Assembly: GCA_025506515.1 (NCBI GenBank)
Contig: CM046457.1
Span: 4,560,944 to 4,624,943 of the forward strand
Origin: Flaveria trinervia
Lineage: Eukaryota > Streptophyta > Magnoliopsida > Asterales > Asteraceae
DNA length: 64,000 nucleotides
Reading direction: 5' to 3'
Shown piece by piece: positions 1-11,162 of this stretch. Numbering within the stretch: position 1 is the first letter of the stretch; each line of letters starts with the position of its first letter. The translations under genes were made by a program, and so were the position numbers. Below the pieces are notes generated by a model. That model saw only the letters and a program-made list of their open reading frames with translations, searched no databases and was not told where the DNA came from.

Positions 1-538
1 GAACCACAATATTCTAACTGGAAATTCAAAATTTCAATGAATAAACTGCAAAAACTGGTTCTTTAATAAGAAAAAATTGACCAACAAACAATCAAGAACT
101 CCAAAAAAGATCAAAAACTTCCACACATAAATTTTGAATGAAAATCAATGACTAAACAGCAAGAACCACAAATCCCCATCAAATTACCTCCAAGCATCAT
201 AATTTTCCAACTGGGACTTCAAATTTCAACCAAATCAATTAACAAACTGCAGAAATTGGTTCTTAAATACCCACAAACTGACCAACAAGCAATCAAGAAC
301 TCCAAAAAAGATTCAAAACTTCAACACAGAAATTTCAAACAATTTTCAATGAACAAACTGCAAGAACCACAATTGCCATCAAATACCTCCAAGAACCACA
401 ACATTCCAACTGGGATTTCAAAATTTCAACCAAATCAACAAACAAACTGCACAAATTGGTACTTCAACACCCAAAATTAACCAACAAACAATCAAAAACT
501 CCAAAAAAGATTCAAAACTTCAACACAGAATCCGATAC
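1..538. repeat. ~200-bp tandem repeat in LTD intron 1
   Basis: About 2.6 head-to-tail copies of a unit near 200 bp. The landmark segment beginning ACCAACAAACAATCAA recurs at about 79, 280 and 480, and the segment AAGAACCACAA...TTTCAACCAAATCAA recurs at about 1, 160 and 361. Copies differ by scattered substitutions and small indels. The block abuts the splice donor of the LTD exon, so it lies in that gene's first intron and continues past the window edge. An open reading frame of 110 codons across it is a by-product of the repeat and shows no protein family. Confidence 0.85.
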
Positions 539-814
539 CTGCTCGACATCATCACGGTCAAAATCATCACGAGACTGGCTACCATAAATGCCAGCACCTT
601 CAGCATCAACCCCATTTTTCCCAAACTTGAACCAACAAGTGGTTCTTGAGCCACAATTAGGCCCGATTCTTGGAGTCAAATGGCAAAATCCGAGCCCTTT
701 TCGCTTACCCATGAACTGTGAACCAAGATTACGAAGAACAGGGGTCGAATTGTTCAAAGATTTTGTGTCGGAACTTGCGAAGGTGAGTTGAACAGTGCAT
801 GAAATCGTCGCCAT
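539..814 (-). CDS. LTD: LTD/GDC1 LHCP-sorting protein, exon 1 (partial gene)
   Basis: This is the first coding exon (92 codons) of a plant ankyrin-type chloroplast protein. LTD (GDC1 in Arabidopsis) passes imported light-harvesting proteins to the cpSRP pathway on the way to the thylakoid; that role is known from the family. The N-terminal 55 or so residues are rich in Ser, Thr and basic residues, as in a transit peptide. They are followed by the family's mature start, including CWFKFGKNGVDAEGAGIYGS and SRDDFDRDDVEQ. The ATG at 814 (MATISC...) is preferred over an in-frame upstream ATG because the family starts this way. The exon ends in ...GAG CAG followed by a GT donor (538-537). The ankyrin exons lie beyond the left edge. 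Identification is by recall of the conserved segment. Confidence 0.88.
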
Positions 815-907
815 TGATGTGTTCTTCGTTCTATCAAGAATCAGAGGAAATCTCTTATCGCTATAGAGTGCCATATATCCCATCAATTTGCACGTAAAAT
901 AAGATGA

Positions 908-917
908 ATATATAAAA
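908..917. promoter_or_regulatory. TATA-like box between LTD and tRNA-iMet
   Basis: A TATATAAAA stretch lies about 30 bp upstream of the tRNA gene, and a CAA (938-941 region) sits just before the tRNA. Both are typical of upstream regions of plant nuclear tRNA genes. The box is nearly palindromic and also lies about 95 bp upstream of the LTD start codon on the other strand, so it may serve both. This is inference from position and sequence only. Confidence 0.45.
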
Positions 918-941
918 ACGTTGAGATGATAATATCACCAA

Positions 942-1013
942 ATCAGAGTGGCGCAGCGGAAGCGTGGTGGGCCCATAACCCACAGGTCCCAGGATCGAAA
1001 CCTGGCTCTGATA
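942..1013 (+). tRNA. initiator tRNA-Met (CAU)
   Basis: The 72-nt gene folds as a full cloverleaf: acceptor ATCAGAG (942-948) pairs with CTCTGAT (1006-1012), discriminator A1013. D-stem GCGC/GCGT, anticodon stem GTGGG/CCCAC with CAT at 974-976, T-stem CCAGG/CCTGG. The A1 start, the three G-C pairs of the anticodon stem and the ATCGAAA T-loop (in place of TTC) mark the eukaryotic initiator. A T-run at 1037-1041 is the likely Pol III terminator. The complementary 3' region of this tRNA is also the usual primer for Copia elements such as the one at 52440-62324. Intronless. Confidence 0.97.
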
Positions 1014-2896
1014 TTAGAGAAAGGCTTCCAAATTAATTTTTGTTTACAACTTTGATGCAAACTTTTTTAAAATTTGTTGGATTTTTTTCTTCAAATTTGT
1101 TACAAATTTGGTATCCTTGCACTTTCTTCGGTCATATGATACTTTTCTTACTCGTATGGTTTGCTAATAAGATGATAGACTAACATAAAACTTGTGTGTT
1201 TAGGTTTGGTGTACAGGGTTTGAGTTAATATTTGGTTAAAAGATGTCGATCTTGTGTCACATTTATGGGTGATAAGCTCATTTTGTTTATGGGTTAGCTT
1301 TTTATGTTCAAATTTTAAAGTTTTTTACCAAATTTTAAAACTAATAATATGCATAAGCAAAAATAGCCTTCAAATAATATAGGTAAGAGTGTCATGTCCG
1401 TAATAACCATGAATACACATGAGTCATGTTTTGGTTCGTGTATTTGACATACGTGTTTGTTTGTGTTGTAAACTCGTAAGGTATGTGTCATAATGAAACA
1501 TGTGAATACCACACTAACTGTTTCCATGAGAATACTATAAATTTCCTCTTACTTTTTCAAAATAAATATGTTTTAACCACATACAAGTTATATTATAATT
1601 CTATGAAAAAATGAGATAGTAAACACCATAATTAGAGAATGAGTGATTTTATATTCTCATACACAATATGTGTAAAAAATCTCGTCTCATGACAATTCCT
1701 AGGGAGGGTTACGCATCGAATATACATAACACATAAAAATCAATAAATACACAACGGAAGTCTAATTGTAATTATATATCATAGCGTATTATACATTTGT
1801 CATATTACACAATAATATTACATTATTTTAACTATATTAGATATCCAAATCTTCAACAACACTCTACAACTTTATTTTGTTATAAACTTGCCTGTAATCT
1901 CTAATCCGTGCAATCACTTGACACTTAGGATGTGTGTTCATGATAATAAAACATCTGAGACTCAGCATAAAGCTTATGAGTTCATAAATATAGCATTATT
2001 CAAAATTCAATACATGTTATTATTAACTATTGCATCATGCAGATACAGTCATACTAAACGGATAATAACAGAGTAAGCACAGTATAAAATTATAAATTCA
2101 TATAACCTGACTATATATACAAACATCACTAGCTAAAGCAGATTCATACAAGCATCCTATCAAGCATTGTTATAAATCACAAATTATATTGGTAGTCAAT
2201 TATATAATTATCAATTACTAGAACATCAAATCTCGTTTTAGAAAGCAGTTTAGATAAACTCACATCATTCAATCTAGTCATTGAAAATGTATACTCGGGT
2301 TCATAGCTATCATGTATTATCCTATGAACAAAACAATATCATTCATGTTATATTTTAGCTAGCAACTATCTCAGATATAATTCGTTATCTCTTTCTATTT
2401 GCGGGCATTATTCTAGTATTTTTCTCATGCTCTATTTCTAAATCACCCTAAAGGATTATAACTAGAGGAAGAAGGCAAGTAGCTTACATTCTCGTATTAT
2501 AAAACTAATTCAGATGCTTACTGCGTTTTTCACTTATAACTTTTTAAGTATTGCATTTTATAAAATTTAGAATATGTTGTTGTGGCGAGCTTATTTTTCT
2601 CTACGAGTTGACTTAAGTTTCATTAAAAACGAAGTAGGTTTAAATATATATTATTAATATACTTAAACAGTCTCTCATAACACTAAAATATCATCTAGAT
2701 ACTTATAAATTTTTAATTATAATTTTATTCGTTACTTACTCATATAAGAATATATGAAATGTGAAGTTCATATTTTATGTGTTTTAATTATTACATGTGA
2801 CTCGAACGCTCAAGATGTTACTCTATGTTATAGGGACCGGTATCAAGTAACAATGGTAAAAATCTATATATTATATTTGCATCCATACTCGAGTGA
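1014..2896. other. AT-rich intergenic DNA, possible LTR remnant
   Basis: No gene is recognised. Around 1700-2000 the pattern of CATAAAA-rich sequence followed by ACAACGGAAG resembles the 3' part of the LTR-A elements in minus orientation (compare 40510-40560), so an old decayed LTR is possible, but no ends were found. Confidence 0.4.
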
Positions 2897-3372
2897 TGTC
2901 ACACCCCGACCAACGGCAAAATCATCGGGGCGGACGAATGTTAATCGATTGTTCATAGCACATGAAACAAAATAAGTTGAACTAATATTAAATGTTAATT
3001 TTATTGAATAATACTAAACAAATATTTCATTACAATGCAATAAAGATTGAAACAACATGATAAAGATTTTTATTAATCTAGGTCCAATTAAGTCTTATAT
3101 GAGCATGAAGAAGTCCTCTAAACTGCATTCCGAAACATATTAAAAATACGGTCAACATATAATGTTGGTGAGTTCCCATGAATTTGTACATATATATATA
3201 AACAACTTTTAAGAGACAATCAAGTCATAGGTTAAGAAATAATGCAAGAATATAGATAGCATAATGATACAATCAAATCTTGATAAAACATGGTCATAAT
3301 AAGATAAATGATTAGCTAAGTGTACTTGGTTCCCATGAAAAACAAGAATGCGTCATTAGAAGCCCGCAATAA

Positions 3373-5591
3373 TGTAACACCCGAAATAAAGTTGAAATGA
3401 GCCAACTAATAATAATGGGCTTAGCCGGGATTATTTAATGAAAATAAGCGGGAAATAGAGTATGGACCGAGTAGACCTCGCGGGTTATGTGTTCGACGAG
3501 TTTAAGGTCTCGGGAACGCCCGATATATATAAACGGATCAGCAAGAGACACTCTAATTTGCAACTCAACACCCAACTTTTTAAGAGAGAGTGTAGAGAGA
3601 GAAAGTGGAGAGAAAGTGATGATCCAAGGCTCGGTTGATCAAGAGATTGAAGATCATTGTTTATGGGCATCTAAACAACATGAAAAGACCATGAATCCAG
3701 GTAAGAAACATCGTTTAATCGTTTCTTTAAGAGTAAATTTTAATTCTAGGGTTTGGGTTTTTTTAAGTGGTAAATATTCACCAAAAACTCATGTTTTGTG
3801 TAAGAAAACATGTAAAAAGCTTAGATATAACTTTTTGGGTGTTAAAACAAGGTTTTGGGTGTAAAAGATTAAAGTTTTGGGTCAAAAATGGGTTGGTTCG
3901 TAATTTCAGCCCGTTCTGCAAAACTGTGGGTTCATCCAGCGAGATTGTGTAGTCGTCCAGCAAAACTATGGATCTTCCTGCGAACTATAGTTTCACATAC
4001 TTAAATTTCCAATGAAAGTTGGGCAAACCTGGCAGCGAAGATGCCAGCGAAACTGCCAGCGAAGATGGCAGTGAAACTGCTAGTGAAACTATCAGCGAAA
4101 CTGTTGGCGAAACTAACAGAGAAACTGCTGATCTTGCAGTGAAATTAGACAAAAATTAACCCCTTTGAGTGTTAACTTATCTGCAGGCTACGTAGTGTGA
4201 CCCTTGCTTAGAGAGCTTGATTGATAAGCTACTCACTTAGTCCAAGTGAGTTCTAGATCCCTTATTTTAAAGGTTTTAAACTTGTTTAAGGCCGGAAATG
4301 CATATTAAATATACGTTTTAAATGACTAAGATTTTAAAAGGTTTTAACAGGAAGATTGATTTTTCTATAACAAAATGTGCTATACAAATGTGTAAAAATA
4401 AAAAAAATTTCGCGTTGACGTGGCAGCACGGCCCCAGCAAGGGGCGTTGCCCCTTGGACCCCACTAGGGGCTGCTGCCCCTAGGACCCCGCTGTCCCGCA
4501 AAGGGTTGGTTATGTACTATGATGACTTGTACTTGTTGTGCATGTGTATGTGTATGGGAATGGATGATGCATGATGTTTATGATGATGTGTGATGGGGTA
4601 TATGATGTTTATGTGATGTTATGTATGAATGTGTTATGTTATGTATGAATGTGTTATGTTGATCTTATGTACCTATTATGTATTATTCCTTGACTTACGT
4701 GTTATGATTATGAAATGAACGAAAAGTATTATGTAACGTAAAGTGGAAGTAATGATAATTATAAGAGGAACGTAATGAAAGAGTGAATGCATGCATTAAT
4801 GGAAGTACGCATGTAAGAACGTCTTGCAAGCACTGTAAGGAGGTTCACAACTAATGAAGGGTGTTAGCTCAACGGTGTGTGGGTTAGCTATCCCGAAAGG
4901 ATGCACACTGTGTTCTAATCTTTGTAATTGACCATATGTATGGGATCCTTGTCACTTGCCCTAGGTACTGGAGTCAGCTTCGTGCACAATGTTCGGGGTC
5001 TATTGATAGACCTCAGGCCCAGTAACCAGCTTTGTGCACAATGTTCGGGGTATAGCACATGACATTGATCCGGAATGTAAGTAAGAAAGATGACGAATGT
5101 ACAAAAGATAAGTAAGGAAGACTATGAATGAAATCGAATGATAATGGTGACGTACATTGAACGAAAGATAATGAATAATGATGGAAGATAATGATAAATT
5201 TTCTATTTGTACGTATGATGCATGATCGCGTATGAAATTAAAGATGATTTTAAACAAAAGTAAAAGTATTTTATTTTATAAACTAGAACTCACTCAGCAA
5301 CGCTGACTTTTATGTATTTTCTAGTTGGCAGGTAATTATGCTGAGAATGGCACGGGGCAACTACTTGACATTTTTGGATGACATCCATTTTGTAGAACTA
5401 TGAGGTTTTTGTGATGTAATGCAAATGATAATATTTTGTAACAATTACTACATTGTATTGTTTTGCAAAAGTAGTCGTTAATATATGAAATAGTTTTAAG
5501 TTATTCCGCTACAATATTTTAGTAAATTTAAATGTATGTTTTATGTGCAATGATTGACGAGCTGTAAGAGTCCCGGGATCGGGGCCTTACA
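3373..5591 (+). mobile_element. solo LTR, family LTR-A, nested in LTR-B
   Basis: Starts TGTAACACCCGAAAT and ends ATCGGGGCCTTACA with a perfect 5-bp target duplication AATAA (3368-3372, 5592-5596); 2219 bp. A TATA-like stretch at about 3524 precedes the likely transcribed part. It contains a 12-bp minisatellite (about 3930-4145), two GC-rich hairpins (about 4430-4495, arms such as GGGGCGTTGCCCC), and a repeated segment with CTTTGTGCACAATGTTCGGGG (about 4975 and 5030). The block with CTCAGCAACGCTGAC near its 3' end matches the minus-strand copies at 40468 and 47999. No coding capacity seen. Confidence 0.9.
3930..4145 (+). repeat. 12-bp minisatellite in LTR-A copy 1
   Basis: Imperfect tandem units of the type CCAGCGAAACTG, most regular from about 4028 to 4140. 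They lie about 560-770 bp from the TG end of the element. The other two LTR-A copies have a different array in the same place. Confidence 0.8.
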
Positions 5592-7428
5592 AATAACCTC
5601 GCTTTAGCACCAAATAGGCTTGTCAAGCCTATAGATCTATGACGTCGTTAGGCTAATAATAGTTAATGATTGTTTTTACAAGATGACCATCATATATGGC
5701 TCACAAATATCTCAAATAACCATGACAAGTTTATAAACGAATTGCTCATGCATTACAAGTTTCAAGATATTTTACAAGTGCATATTTATAAGCTTAACAT
5801 GTTTCAACCCAAAAATGTGTGAAATAAAGTAAAAAAAGGTCATGAAAAAACTCACATTGTATAATGATGGTTGTATAGTACATAAAAATACTTCGATATT
5901 CAATAGTCAAATGTGATATCCTAAAGGATAAAAAGAAACAATAACTTGAGATCGGAATTCATAACAAAAAATTAAGACGTTTAGAGAATACCAAAAAGCG
6001 AAAGGTAGATTGAAAAAAGATTATTGCACAAATTTAGATTCTGGATAGAAATTTTGGTACGTGTTTGAACAAGTTTTAAAAATAGCAAACGGTTTCATAA
6101 AATTATTAAAATTACAATTGACTAGTTCAAAATCTCCCGGACAACTTTTATTAAGAAACATTTTTATGAAAAGATCTGTAAATAGGTCAAAACAGCAACA
6201 CAAGACAGAAGGTGCTGAAATGCGCACTTATCTTATGAAGGCTATTGTTGAGTCGTGCGATTGAGTTTGAAGACATATAAACTATCGCTAGAAAGGTAAT
6301 TCAATGAACTTAATATTGAAGTTTTACTTTACTCAAATTTAGTTTGTTATGACCAATTTATAGTTAATTAAAGTCAGACTATATTCTGCCAAAATTATAG
6401 TAAGGCACTTATCTGCACTTTTAAAATTGTTAAAGTATGAAACGGGTTAGAACAAATTTATTATGTCGATATATGATATATAAGAATTCATTTGATTTAT
6501 AAAAAATATTCCAAGACTTTGTCATAGCCATCATTTAGAGAAATAATCTTGTGGAATAAGCGAATGCGGCGGCATAGTCATCCATATACAAACAGGATTC
6601 TTTGTTTACGTTAGTGTGTTCTTAGCTTGATTTAGGAATGTTAGTGATTGTTATAAGGTTAGTGAATGTTAAAAATTTAATGATCAAATGGTAATGATTA
6701 ATTAAAAGAGATTTAGTAGAAGAAAGAATGAAAGTAAAAACATAAAGTCATGAAAGTAATTGAAAGTTAGGATGATTGAAAAATATAAAAAAATATAATA
6801 TAAAAACAATATAAGATTATCTTAGTATTAAAAAAATTTAAAATTTCTTGTAAAAGAAATTCTTGAAATTAATCAAAAAATCAATGGATGAAAGAAATAT
6901 ATGTGATTGAGATTGTTGAAGAATAAGCAAATGAAAAGTAAGGCTTAAAGCTTACTTTTATAGTTGAGGTTAGGATAGGGTTATGAATGATGTTAATAGT
7001 AAGTTACAAGTCTTTTAAAAGGAGGTTATGATTGGAATTTAAAATAAATATAAAATAAAATAAAATAAATAGATAAAAGAATAACTACAATTTAAACTTT
7101 TAATTTATTAAAACCTTAGTTTTAATTTAATAAACTTATTTTCTTATAAAATCTTTATAAACTTTATAAATCTCAAAAAAACTTTGCAATTTGATTATTT
7201 ATTTAATTGAATATTTAAAATCTTCTAAATATTAATAACCGTTCAAAATTTATAAAATTTATTTTATAAGTTATAAGATTAAATTAAATTTAATAAGTGA
7301 CACATTTATTATATTTGGAACATAAAAATATATAAAATGACTAAATAATGAATTTGATTTACAAGATTGACTCAAACGGGTTCGGGTTTGACTTTCTAGT
7401 TTGAAAATGGATCGGATGTTACAAGTGA

Positions 7429-9316
7429 CGCAGTATAATCAAAACGATAACACCTATAAAAAAGGAGTATCGCTGTGAGTTTTTGAATGTGTGGCTAGTC
7501 ATCGCCATTAGCATTGGCAATGACCCCTCTTGTAAAACATAATCTAAAACAACACGTTTTGTAAAGTAACTCTCTAAATCAACCTCAATATCTAGAAAAA
7601 ACTAAAATTTTTATAGATTTTGTATTTATATTTTATAGTTTCTAATATATAATATGTAACAACCATAACTTTAATGTAATATAATTGAAAATCTATAAGG
7701 ATAAATCTCCTTTATAACGTGCTTGCGCAAGTCAAATTCTATAATTCTGAAATTTAGACCAACATTATCATAAATGTTAACAGTGAAAAGACTAGTTTTG
7801 TGAAAAAAAAACAACATAAATAAACTTGAGGGACCAATTGTGATCACCTCAATTTTCAAACAGGATTTAATATTTAGAATTGGTTGCAATGAAAAAAACT
7901 TGATAACAAAACCTCAAGTGTATGTATAGTGTTTCCTGGGGAAGCAAGAAGAAGGATCTTGTTCTAGGTCAAATTGGTGGGTAAAACCAAGCTTGTCAGT
8001 AATAAAGAGCAAGTAAAGTTAATTGCGTTTCGTGACGGGATGTATGACAACAGACACGTGATTAAAGGCATGTTTTCGAAGTTCGTAACCAACGTCGAAC
8101 ATTAATGCGCTTAAGTAATTGAAGAAAATGATGTTTCATACATTGTGACATAATAGTTCAAAAAAATTAATTTAAACATAATACTCAAATGTCACAGCAG
8201 AATCATACAATAACATTAACATGGTTAATAGCTCTTCTATTATGCACCCAACAATTTCTAAAATTTCTTTTATTCTATATACTATGCTCCTACTCAAATC
8301 GATTCGAGGAAGAAAAAAAAACCAAAGTTCAAGCCGAAAACCAACAAACCAAAGGTCGGTTCTTACATAGTCGGATGATGATTTGCCCGAATCATGGTTA
8401 ATAAAGAACTTCAACGTAAACATGAAATAGCTGCAAAGTGAGTTGGACTAGTGAATTTTTAGATTTTTTATATTTTATAATTATTTATTTTATGTTTTCA
8501 TTTAACTTCGTGTTTTTAGATTTTTTATTATTACTTCTGTAATTTTAGTTATTTTTAGTTGATAAATATGTTTAGTTTTTGTTTCGATATAAAATATAAG
8601 ATTTCTATAAAGAAGTTGTGATTCATATGAATCGAAAAGGAGTGATAAAAAAGGATTGGTGCAAAATATGATGATAAATGAGAGTTTAAATGAGATGAGA
8701 CGTTACGAATTAATGATTGTGTAGGGTTAATTATTAATGAGAGTTATAGGAGATACATGCCCCTCCACCCTTATGACAACTCGTGTTGATAGAAACATCA
8801 CACAAAGTTTGTAGCTTGTTAAAATCCACTCGCATTGAATATATGATACAAATGAAGATTTGGGTATGTATTTATGACGATTTTTCTCCTAAATTGGGAT
8901 TTTGAATAGAATTATGCTTTAATCATCATTAACTGGTGATATAGTTACAATCACAATTGGAATTAGTTTAAATCAAAATAGGCTGTTAGATTGTGAAAAT
9001 AATGTTTTTTTAGTGAAAATAATGATTTTTTATTGAAAATGATAATCTAACACAAGTAGACTCGTTTAATTAGTCAATGTTAATATCAAAGGATCATTTG
9101 TACTTACATAAATACTTTGAAAGTTCTGAAAAATGCATTTGAAACTATATAACTTGAAATTGTATGTTTTGTGACTGATATGTTGGTTTAAGTGTGAACA
9201 TTAGGTTAAGGGGTCTAAAATCGTTAATAGTTGTTTGAACAAGATCTAATGTATGAATATAACTAAATACAATCTCTTTAGAGTTGAGTTAGTGATCAAG
9301 TATGTTACGTTAAGAG
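7429..9316. other. AT-rich intergenic DNA, nothing recognised
   Basis: Only short open frames without family resemblance. No RNA gene, transposon ends or strong repeats were found by eye. Confidence 0.5.
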
Positions 9317-9397
9317 ACATGTAAGTCGAATGAGTTGTTTGCTCAAAGAAGCCGAAACATGTAAGTCGAATGAGTTATGTGCTCAAAGAAGCACATG
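9317..9397. repeat. 40-bp direct repeat, two copies
   Basis: Two adjacent copies of a 40-bp unit beginning ACATGTAAGTCGAATGAGTT and containing GCTCAAAGAAGC, with few differences. No function suggested. Confidence 0.75.
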
Positions 9398-10083
9398 ATG
9401 AGGATTTAATTGACTTTTTAGAAAGTCAATAGAGCCCGAAGAAAAACTTGCATTGCAACGTGTAAATGTAGAGGTGAACGCATACTATTTTTATACGTAA
9501 ATTAAAATACTGCGCTAATTGTTTTAACTTTTTTGAATGACCAGTTCACATACACGTAATACATACTCATAAATCTACACCGATATCAATCATGAGACTA
9601 TAACTCTCAACCATTTAGAAAGTAACAACTTTTAATCAGTTAACCAGCAAAACAAATAACGCATCTCGACTTTAACAAGACTTGATTTATTATATAATAA
9701 CTCTTTTTAAATTATTTTAGACTTTAGCATGCCTAAATTATGACATTGCTTAGTTATTACCGTTTAATGTATGTCTAAATCACAAAGTATACATCATCAG
9801 TCTTTTAATAACCCGATCTGTAATAATATAAACAAATATTGTACTACCGGTATAAATAAAAAAAACATACATAATCTGACTATCGCATACTACAAACATA
9901 TGATCATAAGATAACTTTTATGATGATTTTTTATATAAGTTTTATATTTTTATGAAACTGATACAAAAATATGGTTCGTGCGCTATTATTTTACAAATTT
10001 ACCATAACATTTGTGTCTTGGGCCAGGTTCCGCTTACATTTGAGTCCGTTATGTTTAGTTAAACATGTTTGTATTGGATTGAT

Positions 10084-10263
10084 TTGTTTATTTTTATAGG
10101 TATTTTAAACGGTTGTTCTAAGGTTGAATTGTATATTTTTATGAATATATTGAAAGGTTGGCCTCGTGTTGAGTCGTTTATTTTTAAGAATATTCTAAAA
10201 GTTTGGTCTCGAATTGAGTTGTGTATTCTTATAAACATTTTGAAGGATGTTTACTATAGAAAT
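10084..10263 (+). repeat. 45-bp tandem repeat x4, open in one frame
   Basis: Four consecutive 45-nt units, each starting TTGTTTATTTTTA or a variant. The unit is a multiple of three and all copies stay open, giving a repeated 15-residue motif of the type LYIFxNILKGWxRVE, but there is no ATG in the immediate frame and no family match. Probably a minisatellite and not a gene. Confidence 0.7.
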
Positions 10264-10444
10264 CGGTTCGGAACCAGTAAGAACCGCATGTTAGGAACTG
10301 GTTAGCATTCTCGTTACCCAAATCGGTTAGGAACCGTTTTATTATTAAATGAGTTTTTTTTAACCACTAATAAAAACTGATGTTTATGTGATTAAGAATC
10401 TGATAGTAACTCAATAGTTTCTTTTTTGTTTTGTTTTAAATAAC

Positions 10445-10446
10445 CG

Positions 10447-10516
<70 letters not shown>

Positions 10517-10517
10517 T
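10445..10517. repeat. (TA)n microsatellite
   Basis: About 70 bp of nearly pure TA dinucleotides with a few phase slips, about 330 bp upstream of the small gene at 10845. Confidence 0.95.
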
Positions 10518-10780
10518 AAATTTAAATTTTAAATAACCGATTTGCACCTCTATCTTAACATTTAGTCCACCCTAATTAATAATCGTATTTATTAGAATAG
10601 CTCAAATAAATTGCTCACTTATTTATTTTATTTCAAAATTTTTAAATATGTATTTGTCCCACATGTTGAGAGTTGTCCCAGAATTTAATGCTCAATGGAG
10701 ATGCATACTCATGAAGAAAACATTGACACATCACCACCCAATCTTCTTCACAAAAACAAGATCCACATTTTTCCCATGAA

Positions 10781-10787
10781 TATAAAT
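10781..10787 (+). promoter_or_regulatory. candidate TATA box of the 10845 gene
   Basis: TATAAAT about 60 bp before the start codon in an AC-rich leader, in the expected range for a plant core promoter with a short 5' UTR. No other promoter element was identified. Confidence 0.4.
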
Positions 10788-10844
10788 CATAAGGCAAATA
10801 CATCAAGTTCATCAACATTTCATCAATAAAAATTTTTCTTTAAA

Positions 10845-11162
10845 ATGTCCAATTTTCCCACAAATTCACAATCTTCTTCATTCAGTCCCAGAGAAACATC
10901 TGCAGACCCTCCTGTTGAAATCGGTACGAGAGGAACCATTGCATCGCTTATAAAGCAAGAGATCGAGTATTTTAACCAACACAAAGCACACTCCCGGAAG
11001 CATAATGTACAAGGCATAGAAGCAGATCCAACACGAACAAGCGGTACAAGAAAGAACAAGTTCATACCAAGCATTTGTTCAGCCATTGATGTGGATAGCA
11101 TCAATGGGCCTAAAGTAGTTTCCGGGTCAAGTTACAACAAACCAAAAAGATTCTTGATTTAA
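10845..11162 (+). CDS. small plant protein with GTIASLIKQEIEYF motif
   Basis: An intact 105-codon frame with an ATG and a plausible leader. The protein is polar: a Ser/Pro-rich N-terminus, a central GTIASLIKQEIEYFNQHKAH segment (residues about 29-48), then a basic stretch with RKNKFIPSI and a C-terminal PKRFLI. The central motif resembles one I associate with short uncharacterised plant proteins that begin R-G-T-I/V-x-S-L-I-x-Q-E-I-E-Y-F; that is memory, not a search. No signal peptide or membrane segment. Codon composition is richer in GC than the flanks, which supports coding. Function unknown. Confidence 0.6.
   Translation: MSNFPTNSQSSSFSPRETSADPPVEIGTRGTIASLIKQEIEYFNQHKAHSRKHNVQGIEADPTRTSGTRKNKFIPSICSAIDVDSINGPKVVSGSSYNKPKRFLI

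Larger units (their letters stand above)
2897..7423 (+). mobile_element. solo LTR, family LTR-B (interrupted by LTR-A)
   Basis: Starts TGTCACACCCCGACC and ends GGATGTTACA, bounded by a perfect 5-bp target duplication AGTGA (2892-2896 and 7424-7428). Without the nested element it is about 2.3 kb. It shares terminal and internal blocks with the copies at 52663-55054 and 58664-61499, for example the segment with AGGCTTGTC...AGATCTA (5620s versus 59130s). There is no internal gag-pol and no second LTR, so it is read as a solo LTR left by recombination. Its superfamily, probably Gypsy, is not shown by the sequence. Confidence 0.85.

Noticed and set aside
148..480. 110-codon frame in the LTD intron
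   Set aside because: Made by the ~200-bp tandem repeat; intronic and repetitive composition (Lys/Gln/Asn).
814..886. Upstream in-frame ATG of LTD
   Set aside because: The extra 24 residues do not resemble the family, which starts near the ATG at 814.
3487..3864. 125-codon frame within LTR-A
   Set aside because: No family, not preserved in the other two LTR-A copies, and it lies in the LTR leader.
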